DNA of 64,000 nt from Neolewinella marina. Lineage in GTDB: Bacteria; Bacteroidota; Bacteroidia; Chitinophagales; Saprospiraceae. Made by a program: the position numbers and the translations under genes. The stretch lies in NCBI RefSeq assembly GCF_002631205.1, contig NZ_PDLO01000001.1, positions 1,178,001 to 1,242,000 on the forward strand, read 5' to 3'. Positions 26,032 through 34,270 of this stretch are shown here, piece after piece; position 1 is the first letter of the stretch, and every line of letters begins with the position of its first letter. Under the pieces are notes generated by a model. The model saw only the letters and a list, made by a program, of their open reading frames with translations, ran no database searches and was not told where the DNA came from.

Positions 26032-26418
26032 TCAATTGTTGGTTTGGTTGATGCGATCATCCAGGGTGCGAACCGTCCGGACGAAAATGCTGATGAGTTG
26101 ATTGGTTTCGTCGAGGAGCTCGTCGAGACGCAGGGTCTCCAATAAGCATGACTGATCAATTATTTTCAAGTTGATATAGGTTTCACGTAATTCCTTGAGG
26201 GCGATGCTGCATTTATGCCGGAAGTCCTTGTCCGATTCCGCTCCCCTGGCTTCCCCGTAATGCAATGCCGGTGCACTGCCCGACCGCAGGATTTGTTTGC
26301 CGAAGTGCTGCCCGGAGAAGTTTTTCGGCAGGGCGTTCGCAAGTCGGACGATCCGAACGGCAAATGCAACAAGCCGGTCTTCGAGTTGGGCTGAGCGGGT
26401 ATTGGGTGAAGCGGGCAT
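26032..26418 (-). CDS. four-helix-bundle protein (23S rRNA intervening-sequence type)
   Basis: Protein of 128 residues of the four-helix-bundle/S23 family, whose members are best known as open frames inside 23S rRNA intervening sequences but also occur alone. Hallmarks: LEDRLVAFAVRIVRLANALPKN, GKQILRSGSAPALHYGEA, then KDFRHKCSIALKELRETYINLKI. It probably forms a pentameric basic bundle; its cellular role is unknown. It sits between nrdB and nrdA on the same strand and is bounded by inverted repeats, so it looks inserted into the nrd operon. The start ATG at 26418 is supported by the onset of family similarity. Confidence 0.88.
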   Translation of the reverse strand: MPASPNTRSAQLEDRLVAFAVRIVRLANALPKNFSGQHFGKQILRSGSAPALHYGEARGAESDKDFRHKCSIALKELRETYINLKIIDQSCLLETLRLDELLDETNQLISIFVRTVRTLDDRINQTNN

Positions 26419-26440
26419 GGACGCGCGGCAGCTAAATCAA

Positions 26441-26472
26441 AAATCGCATATCGAGAATCGAGAATCGCATAT
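26441..26472 (-). repeat. right inverted repeat flanking the four-helix-bundle gene
   Basis: AAATCGCATATCGAGAATCG, then AGAATCGCATAT, is the inverse of the left copy with one extra GAGAATC-type unit. It ends 3 bases from the nrdB stop codon. Confidence 0.75.
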
Positions 26473-26474
26473 CC

Positions 26475-27452
26475 CTAAAAGTCTTCATCCAGCGTAAACA
26501 CCTGCTTGTCGCGGTCGGAGGTCACACCAGCTTTCTGGTATTCACCGACGCGCTTTTCGAAGAAGTTGGTCTTGCCCTGCAGGTTGATCATGTCCATCCA
26601 GGGGAAAGGATTTTCCACGTTCCATACCTTGGCTTCGCCGAGTTCGACCAGCAGGCGGTCGGCGACGAACTCGATGTACTGGCACATCATGTCGGCGTTC
26701 ATGCCGATGAGGTTCACGGGCAGGCTGTCGCTGACGAACTCCTTTTCGATCTCCACGGCGTCCTTGATGATCTTGGTCACCATGCCGTCTTCCAGCTTGT
26801 TGACGATGTGGTCGTTGTAGAGCAGACAGGCGAAGTCGCAGTGCATGCCTTCGTCGCGGCTGATCAGCTCGTTGGAGAAGGTCAGTCCGGGCATCAGGCC
26901 GCGCTTCTTGAGCCAGAAGATGGAGCAGAAGGAGCCGGAGAAGAAGATGCCTTCCACGGCGGCGAAGGCGATGATGCGCTCGGCGAAGCTGCCGTTGTCG
27001 ATCCAGCGCAGGGCCCACTCGGCCTTCTTCTGCACGCAGGGCATGGTCTCAATGGCGTTGAAGAGGTGGTCCTTCTCGGCCGGGTCGCTGATGTAGGTGT
27101 CGATCAGCAGACTGTAGGTTTCGCTGTGGATGTTCTCCATCATGATCTGGAAGCCGTAGAAGAACTTGGCTTCCGTGTACTGCACCTCGGCCACGAAGTT
27201 CTCGGCCAGGTTCTCGTTCACGATGCCGTCCGAGGCGGCGAAAAAGGCCAGGACGTGCTTGATGAAGTAGCGCTCGTTGTCGTTGAGCTTGTTGTTCCAG
27301 TCGTTCAGGTCGGCACTCAGGTCGATCTCCTCGGCGGTCCAGAAGCAGGCCTCGTTGTCCTTGTAGTACTTCCAGATGTCGTCGTGCTGGATCGGGAACA
27401 GCACGAAGCGGTTGGGATTCTCAACCAGGATGGGCTCGGGTTTGGCGTTCAT
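26475..27452 (-). CDS. nrdB: ribonucleoside-diphosphate reductase, beta subunit
   Basis: Small subunit of class I ribonucleotide reductase, 325 residues, carrying the di-metal centre and radical for NrdA. Ligand regions are visible: [16 protein letters not shown] near residue 34 (first carboxylate), [20 protein letters not shown] near 80-100, [11 protein letters not shown] near 107, and [14 protein letters not shown] near 200. The C-terminal peptide ends VFTLDEDF, the acidic-aromatic tail that docks onto NrdA. It is the first gene of the nrd unit. A cluster of DnaA boxes lies about 285-530 bases upstream. Confidence 0.97.
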   Translation of the reverse strand: MNAKPEPILVENPNRFVLFPIQHDDIWKYYKDNEACFWTAEEIDLSADLNDWNNKLNDNERYFIKHVLAFFAASDGIVNENLAENFVAEVQYTEAKFFYGFQIMMENIHSETYSLLIDTYISDPAEKDHLFNAIETMPCVQKKAEWALRWIDNGSFAERIIAFAAVEGIFFSGSFCSIFWLKKRGLMPGLTFSNELISRDEGMHCDFACLLYNDHIVNKLEDGMVTKIIKDAVEIEKEFVSDSLPVNLIGMNADMMCQYIEFVADRLLVELGEAKVWNVENPFPWMDMINLQGKTNFFEKRVGEYQKAGVTSDRDKQVFTLDEDF

Positions 27453-27736
27453 ACGTAGCTATTTTTAGGCCGCCCGGATGGCTGTCCGGGCACTGCGGAA
27501 GGTTAGGTAAAGGCGTGCGGTCAACCGTTTCCCCCCGGCCGTGGCAACGGGAAAAAGGGCGGCGCAAACCGTATCGTTATGGTTTTCAGCGTACTAAGGC
27601 GGCTCCCCTATTGGATGGACGCCGCCCTAGTCTAAGTGGTATCAGCAAGTCGGAACCTGCGGGGGACAACGCAATTTGTTGTTTTCCCTCGTATAAAGCC
27701 CAAGATAGGGCGCCGGTTGGGTCCCGCGGGGGTCTA

Positions 27737-27981
27737 TTTCTCCACAAGGTGTGGAAAACTTTTCATAAATAACTGTTATTCAGCAAGATATCATTTTATG
27801 CGAAGTTATCCACATTGTTGATAACGTTATCCACATTGTGGAAAACATGGGGTGTTTTCCACATACCGGTGGTGGAAAAGCGGTTGGGGCGCGGCCGCGG
27901 GTGCCGGGGAATGTGGAAAACGCCGGTTTGTTTGGTTTTTTCCCGTACGCTTCTGGCCGCCGCCACGGCAGCTGTGGAGAA
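27737..27981. other. DnaA-box cluster: candidate replication origin
   Basis: Eight DnaA-box-like 9-mers lie within 245 bases. TTATCCACA occurs perfectly at 27806-27814 and 27827-27835, 21 bases apart. One-mismatch forms TTTTCCACA lie at 27750-27758(-), 27837-27845(-), 27855-27863(+) and 27912-27920(-). TTCTCCACA lies at 27738-27746(+) and 27973-27981(-), closing both ends. An AT-rich stretch (27759-27805) adjoins the perfect boxes and could unwind. TGTGGAAAACA and TGTTTTCCACA form a perfect inverted repeat (27837-27863). This density is typical of oriC. No dnaA gene is near, and DnaA control of nrdB is the main alternative. Confidence 0.7.
27887..27906 (-). repeat. dispersed GC-rich motif, diverged copy inside the DnaA-box region
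   Basis: On the minus strand CCCGGCACCCGCGGCCGCGC resembles the dispersed 20-mer, sharing GGCACCCGCG. Confidence 0.45.
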
Positions 27982-28107
27982 ACCACGCAGGTGCGAAGTT
28001 CTACTGTGAGGTACGACGGGGTTCTCCGTGGACCTCAGTGCCTCGGTGGTGATTGAACTACGGCCTGCGAACGTAGGGTGCTTAGCCGTAAATCCTCCAT
28101 GGTACAT

Positions 28108-28138
28108 GGTACATTGTAAATGGTAAATCCCCCCGTAC
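28108..28138. repeat. ATGGTACA/TGTAAATGG short repeat
   Basis: Words of the type CCATGGTACATGGTACATTG, then TAAATGGTAAAT, are arranged in tandem. The rest of the gap 27982-28305 holds no gene I can support. Confidence 0.5.
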
Positions 28139-28306
28139 CTCCATAGTAAGTCAACGACTCGGCACTCAGGGCCCAGGACCCGGCGGGAGAATTAGGTTGA
28201 GTGGTTTCGGGCGCGCTCCAACATCACACAGCGATTCCATTCACGGGGCCTAAAAGCTCCTGACCCACCGCCAGCCGAGAGGTAACCAACCATCCTGGGT
28301 ACAAAG

Positions 28307-28335
28307 AGCCCCGCCCGGAGGATCCGGGCGGGGCT
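28307..28335 (-). terminator. terminator-like hairpin after the PKD/TSP3 gene
   Basis: AGCCCCGCCCGG (28307-28318) and CCGGGCGGGGCT (28324-28335) form a perfect 12-bp stem, followed on the minus strand by CTTTGT. It lies about 40 bases past the stop of the large secreted protein. Confidence 0.7.
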
Positions 28336-28372
28336 GGGGCTGAGACATTGTGGCAAGAGGACCTACCGGTCC

Positions 28373-31300
28373 CTACCGCTCGATCAGCAACCGACGGGTA
28401 ATACCCTGCTGCCCCGTAGCGAGCCGAATGGTATACACTCCGGTGGCGAACTTCCCTTCGGGAAGCACCAGCCGAAGCTGGGCCTGACCGGCGGGGACCA
28501 ATTGGTTGACTACGCTGCGGCCCATTGCGTCGAAGACCGTCACCCGGGCATCCCGATCAAGGGCCTGAAAACGAAGGTTAACCTCATCACGGGCCGGGTT
28601 CGGGTAGATTTGGAGGTCCTGCAGGTTAGTAACAGCGTCCACGGGTGCCGCCGGCGGCGGGGGAGTTGGTGCTCCCATCGACTTATTGGATCCTTTCTGC
28701 GCGTGAATGACGATACTGCCCCCACCGAGCACGGTAGTAGCGTAGCCGGTGTCATCCGCACCCATCTGGTTGTCGTAGACTACCTGACTGGTGGCCTTGT
28801 CCCAGATTTTGATTCGGAACTTGTCTTCACCACCTCCGCCGTTGACGTCTCCGTCTACGCCGGTCAGCATGAAACCGTAGTCGCCCGCGCCATTGACCTG
28901 CCCGGAGCCCTTGAACTTGGCATTTGGGCCCGCAATGGTCAGCCATTGGTAATCGGTACTCTTGAACTTGAAGTCCGCGGCGTTCAGGTGGAAGGTGGTA
29001 TTACCGTCCGGAACGGACTGCCCCTTCTTGTATTTGGCGACGAAACCGAAGTTGGCTTTCCCTTCCAGGGAGGCATCACTTGCGTAGGCTCCGGCCGGTG
29101 ACCAGATCCATCCACCTCCGGTTACGAAGCCGGCGCTGGGGTCGTAGATGACAACATATGTGGCACTCACAAGAACATCCTGCTCTCCACAAGCATCTGT
29201 AACGGTAACGCTAACGGTGTAGACCCCGGCAGCCGAAAACTGGTGGCTTCCACTAACGGAGTTGGTGTTTTGGTTCACCAAGCCGGTGGAGACGGTACCG
29301 TCGCCCCAGTCGATATCTGCACTGTGGCCATCCTCGTCATCCACATCCGTAAAGTTGGCCGAAATACTCACCGCTTCGCTGATGGCCACGGGATCTAGGG
29401 GTAAGGTGATTGATTGCAGCTCAGGAGCGTCGCTTTCGTCTACTACAAGGTTACAGTTGTTGTCGACTCCGTCGCAGACCTCTTCGGCGCCCGGGTTGAT
29501 GGCCGGGTTAAAAGGCGCGCAATCGTTGGTATCCGCGTAGCCGTCGTTGTCGTCGTCGGGGTCACAAACGTCGCCCTCACCGTCGCCATCGTTGTCAGCC
29601 TGGTCGGTATTCGAAGCGAAGACGCAGTTGTCGTTCACGTCCAGCACGCCGTCGTTGTCGTCATCGGGATCACAAACGTCGCCCTCACCGTCGCCATCGT
29701 TGTCGGCCTGGTCGGAGTTCGAAGCGAAAACGCAGTTGTCGTTCACGTCCAGCACGCCGTCGTTGTCGTCATCGGGATCACAAACGTCGCCCTCACCGTC
29801 GCCATCGTTGTCGGCCTGGTCGGTATTCGAAGCGAAGACGCAGTTGTCGTTCACGTCCAGAATGCCGTCGTTATCGTCGTCGGGATCACAGACGTCGCCC
29901 TCACCGTCGCCGTCGTTGTCGGCCTGGTCGGAGTTGGATGCGAGGACGCAGTTGTCGTTGACGTCCAGAATGCCGTCGTTGTCGTCGTCGGGGTCGCAAA
30001 CGTCGCCCAATCCATCGCCATCATTATCGGCGGAGTACGTAGTAATTCCTACTATGATATTCGATTGAGTGGCGGTGCAATTGGGTGAACCATCATCGGT
30101 AACGGTAACCTCGTAAGTACCACTAGGCAAGCCGGTGAAGGTTCCATCGGTACTGTTGACGGTAACCGGACCAACGGCAGTAAAGGTGGCATTGCCGCGT
30201 GCATCGGTAGCAGAAATAGCGATTGCTCCATCATCCGAACCGGGGCAGGTAAGGTCAGTAACGGTGGCGGGGCTGAGTCCGACGTTGCAGGGGTTGATGA
30301 CTTCTATTTGAAACACCTGAGAAGGAATTCCACCGACGTTATGGTGATGGTTGATATCCTGAACTTCAATCTCTACGGAATGAAATCCAATCTCCGCAAG
30401 AGTGGGCGAACCGCTGAGGGTAGCGGTCCCGTCCCCGTTATCAACCAGGGTAAGCCAGGGCGGAATGTTTATCCCTATCAAAGCCAACTGGTCACCGTAT
30501 GCGAGGTCAGGATCCGAGGCCGTAACCAGGTAGGTGTAGACGGACTCCGCTTCCGCAACCGTTACCGGAACACTGGTAAACGCGGGACTGGTGTTGACCA
30601 GCATGCTCACTTCGTGAGTGGCTACCTCGTTAAAACTGTCTTCCGCTTTGAAGATGACGTGATTATGCCCCCAATCCGCGGCCGCAGGTGTCCAGCTGAA
30701 GGTGGTACTGATCGGATTGGCCGCGGCAGTAGGAAGGGCCGGCGACAGGCTTGCCCCCCGGGTACTGAAATCGGCTCCGGAGTTTTTATCCTTAGCTTCA
30801 GTGATACTGACCAAATCAGTAGGATCGTCGTCCGACGCCTGAACGGTATAGGATATGGTCTGCCCAGGAGCTACTACCTGATGTACTGCAGTGGCCGGCG
30901 TGGGCGGGACATCGAACACCGGCCGCTGACTTACCACGATGGAAACTGAAGTAGAGGCTTGGTTACCGACGTTATCAGTTGCCGTAAAGTTGATAACATT
31001 GGTACCTAGATTGCTTAAAGTCGGAGTCCAGGAAAAAGTGCTCTGTACCGGGTTGGCCGTGACCGGCAGCCCCGGAGAGAAACTGCTTCCACTCGGTACA
31101 CCCACCGCATTAAGGGTTACGGAACTGCCTGGGTCGGTATCGGTAGCGCGCACCCCAAAATTCACGGCGCTTCCAGGCCGGGCAAAGACCACGGAGCCGT
31201 TCACTGGCGTAACGGAATAATCAAAAGCTGGCGGTGTTGAGGGCTGAACAACCTTGATTAAAAAATCAACCATCGTCTTCGACTTAACATTGCCAGAGAG

Positions 31301-32053
31301 GTCAAGGTCTTCTACAACCGCAACCATGGCAAACAGCGTTCCGACCGATTGATTGCCCAAATTAGCGGTAACCGCCCCACTCGGGGTGATGGAAAAGCCG
31401 GAAAGGTTGACTCCGGTATACTCACCCGACTGTGGCAAACGGAATCGGCGGGAATCCCCGTCCGGATCGGCGGAAGGCAAATTGAAAGTAGCCGAACTTC
31501 CCTGGGGAACATTGACAATGGGTGGTACTGCCACCACCGGCGAATTGTTCCCCAGTTTACCCGCCGATAAGGTGACCAAACTTTGTATGAGCCAGTTCCC
31601 ACTTGCGTTCGCTATCCCTCCAATGCGGCAGCAACTGCTGAAGTAAGCAGTATAATCCTGGTTACTTGGGTAGGTATGGGTGATTGTAGTCTCTCCAAAA
31701 AACCAATCCTCTGCGGGATCCACAGATGTTACCTCCAACTTAAAAGACTCCGATTGGCCGTCACCAAAGACGATGCGATCGACGTAGCCGGATGTCTGTG
31801 TTCCAACAGCCGGCGTACTGCCAAAAAAGGCACTCATCCTCCACGCCTGCTGAATTTTGAACTCTACAGTAGTCCCGCTCACATGCCGCCAACTGATGGA
31901 GCCGTACCTAAAGTGGGAAGCTTCCAGTAAGGAAGTGGTGAACAATAGGACGAAAAGAATGCCCCAAGCTGTACTCGATCGAGCCGGTCCAGAGAACCTT
32001 CGTTTCAGTGTTCCCCTCTCGGAACAAGGCGAGGAATAGTTTACATTTTCCAT
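28373..32053 (-). CDS. large T9SS-secreted protein: Ig/cadherin-like, TSP type-3 repeats, PKD, post-COAP-1
   Basis: Cell-surface or secreted protein of 1226 residues. In order: signal segment (about 30-47, WGILFVLLFTTSLLEA); a beta-sandwich region beginning SHFRYGSISW; several Ig/cadherin-like domains (about 190-560); five thrombospondin type-3 calcium-binding repeats of 36 residues (DNDGDGEGDVCDPDDDNDG); a MopE-type EEVCDGVDNNCN motif; a PKD domain (DWGDGTVSTG, HQFSAAGVYTVSVTV); a post-COAP-1-like domain (GGGWIWSPAGAYASD); and a T9SS type A sorting domain (LQIYPNPARDEVNLRF to the end). It probably acts in adhesion or matrix formation with Ca2+-stiffened repeats. Confidence 0.9.
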   Translation of the reverse strand: MENVNYSSPCSERGTLKRRFSGPARSSTAWGILFVLLFTTSLLEASHFRYGSISWRHVSGTTVEFKIQQAWRMSAFFGSTPAVGTQTSGYVDRIVFGDGQSESFKLEVTSVDPAEDWFFGETTITHTYPSNQDYTAYFSSCCRIGGIANASGNWLIQSLVTLSAGKLGNNSPVVAVPPIVNVPQGSSATFNLPSADPDGDSRRFRLPQSGEYTGVNLSGFSITPSGAVTANLGNQSVGTLFAMVAVVEDLDLSGNVKSKTMVDFLIKVVQPSTPPAFDYSVTPVNGSVVFARPGSAVNFGVRATDTDPGSSVTLNAVGVPSGSSFSPGLPVTANPVQSTFSWTPTLSNLGTNVINFTATDNVGNQASTSVSIVVSQRPVFDVPPTPATAVHQVVAPGQTISYTVQASDDDPTDLVSITEAKDKNSGADFSTRGASLSPALPTAAANPISTTFSWTPAAADWGHNHVIFKAEDSFNEVATHEVSMLVNTSPAFTSVPVTVAEAESVYTYLVTASDPDLAYGDQLALIGINIPPWLTLVDNGDGTATLSGSPTLAEIGFHSVEIEVQDINHHHNVGGIPSQVFQIEVINPCNVGLSPATVTDLTCPGSDDGAIAISATDARGNATFTAVGPVTVNSTDGTFTGLPSGTYEVTVTDDGSPNCTATQSNIIVGITTYSADNDGDGLGDVCDPDDDNDGILDVNDNCVLASNSDQADNDGDGEGDVCDPDDDNDGILDVNDNCVFASNTDQADNDGDGEGDVCDPDDDNDGVLDVNDNCVFASNSDQADNDGDGEGDVCDPDDDNDGVLDVNDNCVFASNTDQADNDGDGEGDVCDPDDDNDGYADTNDCAPFNPAINPGAEEVCDGVDNNCNLVVDESDAPELQSITLPLDPVAISEAVSISANFTDVDDEDGHSADIDWGDGTVSTGLVNQNTNSVSGSHQFSAAGVYTVSVTVTDACGEQDVLVSATYVVIYDPSAGFVTGGGWIWSPAGAYASDASLEGKANFGFVAKYKKGQSVPDGNTTFHLNAADFKFKSTDYQWLTIAGPNAKFKGSGQVNGAGDYGFMLTGVDGDVNGGGGEDKFRIKIWDKATSQVVYDNQMGADDTGYATTVLGGGSIVIHAQKGSNKSMGAPTPPPPAAPVDAVTNLQDLQIYPNPARDEVNLRFQALDRDARVTVFDAMGRSVVNQLVPAGQAQLRLVLPEGKFATGVYTIRLATGQQGITRRLLIER
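29535..30030 (-). repeat. 108-bp tandem repeats encoding TSP type-3 units
   Basis: Nearly identical 108-base units in the gene above encode 36-residue calcium-binding repeats. The high DNA identity suggests recent expansion or gene conversion and makes copy number prone to change or misassembly. Confidence 0.85.
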
Positions 32054-32700
32054 AGCATAACAAGAATTAAGGGTGAGAAAATAGCGGGCACGGCCCTCCG
32101 CTCCAGGCGAGGGATCCGAGCCTGCATGTGTGTGTGTTAAAAGTTGGGTGGGTTAATCAACTGATGCTATCCAGTGAAATACCTGTTCCGGTCGAATCAC
32201 CGGAAATCAATCATTGCCAATGAAGAGAAATGGCGAGGTATGTATAAGGGCCCTGACTTACATAGCGCGATAAAACTGAAGGCTGACCTGAATAAAATGA
32301 AACCAACTAAACAATGGCAATCCAGGAATCATGCCGAAACAAATTCCGTTTATCTATCTATAACACTACAAACCACATGTAACCCATACAATAGATATTA
32401 ATTTAATTTTCCCCGGCGAACAATAAGTCTGCATCGCGTAATTGCATCAATTTTATAAATCTTGGGGATGCCGTTTCCGGCGAGATTCGATATCCCACGT
32501 ACGTCCCCTCACTAGGACTGGAAATCCGTCAACTCCCCAATACCACGGACGGAACCGATTTTGCCAAAATTTACCCTTTCCCCCTCATTATATGAATGGG
32601 CTGGAAATCCCTCAACCCGCTAGCCTACGGGCAGAGCGACTCCAGGCGCGATCCAGACGCTCACTGTGATTGTATAAATCGAGCTGGAAGAAGCGTGCGG
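32054..32700. other. AT-richer intergenic stretch, no supported gene
   Basis: Between the large secreted protein and the 91-bp repeats. About 32160-32470 is noticeably richer in A/T than the surroundings, and only short unconvincing frames occur. It probably contains the promoter of the minus-strand gene. I see no RNA gene or insertion sequence. Confidence 0.4.
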
Positions 32701-32715
32701 TTCTCTCCCACGACG

Positions 32716-32985
32716 CCAGCGGCCCTGAAAGGGGCGCCCCCCACTAGCGAAGTCAATTCCGAGGGGACCCCGAGGAATGGGCTTCGCGGTCATAGCGCGT
32801 GACCCCCCAGCAGCCCTGAAAGGGACGCTCCCCTCTAGCGAAGTCAAGCCCTCGGGGACCCCGAGGAATGGGCTTTGCGGTCATAGCGCGTGAACCCCCA
32901 GCGGCCCTGAAAGGGACGCCCCCCACTAGCGAAGTCAATTCCGAGGGGACCCCGAGGAATGGGCTTCGCGGTCATAGCATCCCCA
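32716..32985. repeat. three 91-bp tandem repeats
   Basis: Units start near 32716, 32807 and 32898. Each contains GGCCCTGAAAGG, CTAGCGAAGTCAA, then a GAGGGGACCCCGAGG-type palindrome and GGCTT(C/T)GCGGTCATAGC. In unit 2 the palindrome CCTCGGGGACCCCGAGG is perfect. Units 1 and 3 are almost identical and unit 2 has diverged. The frames over it are not protein-like. Confidence 0.85.
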
Positions 32986-32997
32986 AAAGACTCGACC

Positions 32998-33005
32998 TAT
33001 CTTCC
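32998..33005 (+). promoter_or_regulatory. -7-like box TATCTTCC
   Basis: Only 4 bases before the ATG at 33010, implying a very short or absent leader. Confidence 0.4.
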
Positions 33006-33009
33006 CCCC

Positions 33010-34146
33010 ATGAAGCCATTCCTCCTAGCTATCCTGCTTTTCCTCGGCCATACCGGTTGGTCGCAGGCCCCGACACCCGCGACCACCGAATACTACCCCA
33101 CCCCCACCGAGTGGGCCGAACGGGAGGCACCCACCCTCGACTCTGCCGTACAATTCGCCCTCGACCACGAATACAGCGGCGCCCGCGACCTGCGCCTGGC
33201 CATCCTGGAGGGCTTCCGCCGCGAGCCCGGCCACACCCTCAGGGGGCCCACCAAGGAGCGCGGGGGGCCGGCCGGCATGATCATCAAGGACGGCTACGTG
33301 GTGGCCAGCTGGGGCGATACCGAGCGGGTGGACATGACCTTCAGCGTGACCAAAAGCTATCTGTCGACCACCGCCGGACTGGCGCTCGACGACGGGCTGA
33401 TCGAATCGGTCCACGACTCCGTGAGTCGCTACGTCTGGGACGGCACCTTCCACGGCGACCACAACGGCGGCATCACCTGGGAGCACCTGCTGCAGCAGAC
33501 CTCCGACTGGTCGGGGACCCTGTTCGGACTGGAAGACTGGACCGACCGCCCCGATCCCGCCGGCAGCTACGACGACTGGAAGAACCGCGAACTGCACGCC
33601 CCCGGTACCCACTACAAGTACAACGACGTAAGGGTAAACGTGCTGGCATACTCCCTGCTGCAGGTCTGGCGTCAGCCCCTGCCGCGGGTCCTCAAGGAGC
33701 GCATAATGGACCCCATTGGAGCCAGCACCACCTGGCGGTGGCACGGCTACGACGACAGCTGGGTGGACCTGGACGGACTGCGCATGCAGTCGGTCAGCGG
33801 CGGTGGCCACCACGGCGGCGGACTCTTCATCAGCACCGTTGATCACGCGCGCCTGGGACTGCTCTTCGCCCGCCGCGGCCGCTGGAACGACCAGCAGCTT
33901 ATCTCCGAGCGCTGGATCGACCAGATCCGCACCCCCGCCCCGCCCAACGCCAGCTACGGCTACATGTGGTGGCTCAACGCCGGCGACCGCCGCTGGGAAG
34001 GGGTACCCGACCACGTCTACTACGCCGCCGGCTTCGGGGGCAACTTCATCGTCGTGGACGAGGAGCGCGATCTGGTGATCGTGACGCGCTGGCTCGAACC
34101 CGACCAGATCGGCGAGCTCGTCCGCCGGGTGTACCAGGCCCTGTAG
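33010..34146 (+). CDS. serine hydrolase, beta-lactamase/class C family, exported
   Basis: Exported hydrolase of 378 residues with the serine beta-lactamase/penicillin-binding fold. The signal peptide is MKPFLLAILLFLGHTGWSQ. The catalytic SxxK motif is Ser112-Val-Thr-Lys115 (TFSVTKSY), and YKYND gives the YxN-type motif. GGHHGGGLFISTVDHARLG fits the C-terminal serine-hydrolase region. Families like this include esterases, peptidases and 6-aminohexanoate-type hydrolases; the substrate is not readable. The start is the ATG at 33010, where the signal peptide begins; the frame runs upstream into the 91-bp repeats. Confidence 0.88.
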   Translation: MKPFLLAILLFLGHTGWSQAPTPATTEYYPTPTEWAEREAPTLDSAVQFALDHEYSGARDLRLAILEGFRREPGHTLRGPTKERGGPAGMIIKDGYVVASWGDTERVDMTFSVTKSYLSTTAGLALDDGLIESVHDSVSRYVWDGTFHGDHNGGITWEHLLQQTSDWSGTLFGLEDWTDRPDPAGSYDDWKNRELHAPGTHYKYNDVRVNVLAYSLLQVWRQPLPRVLKERIMDPIGASTTWRWHGYDDSWVDLDGLRMQSVSGGGHHGGGLFISTVDHARLGLLFARRGRWNDQQLISERWIDQIRTPAPPNASYGYMWWLNAGDRRWEGVPDHVYYAAGFGGNFIVVDEERDLVIVTRWLEPDQIGELVRRVYQAL

Positions 34147-34163
34147 CCACCACGTAAGGTGGT
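34146..34163 (+). terminator. short hairpin after the serine hydrolase gene
   Basis: CCACCAC-GTAA-GGTGGTG directly behind the stop codon. It is a stable 7-bp stem but has no T-run. Confidence 0.35.
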
Positions 34164-34270
34164 GATATGGTGACGGACTATATGTGTGTTACAACGGCAA
34201 AAACCCCTATCTTATAGGGCATTATGGATGGTGCTACCCCCGCCGTCCCTCCAAGTAACGACACGCTGAC

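Noticed and set aside
27815-28107. several short overlapping frames over the DnaA-box region
   Set aside because: They are created by the repeated boxes and do not look like proteins.
29414-30088. valine/isoleucine-rich plus-strand frame that looks like a membrane repeat protein
   Set aside because: It is the antisense of the TSP type-3 repeats.
32174-32401. 75-codon plus-strand frame in the AT-rich gap
   Set aside because: No start context, no homology recognised, composition typical of noncoding DNA.
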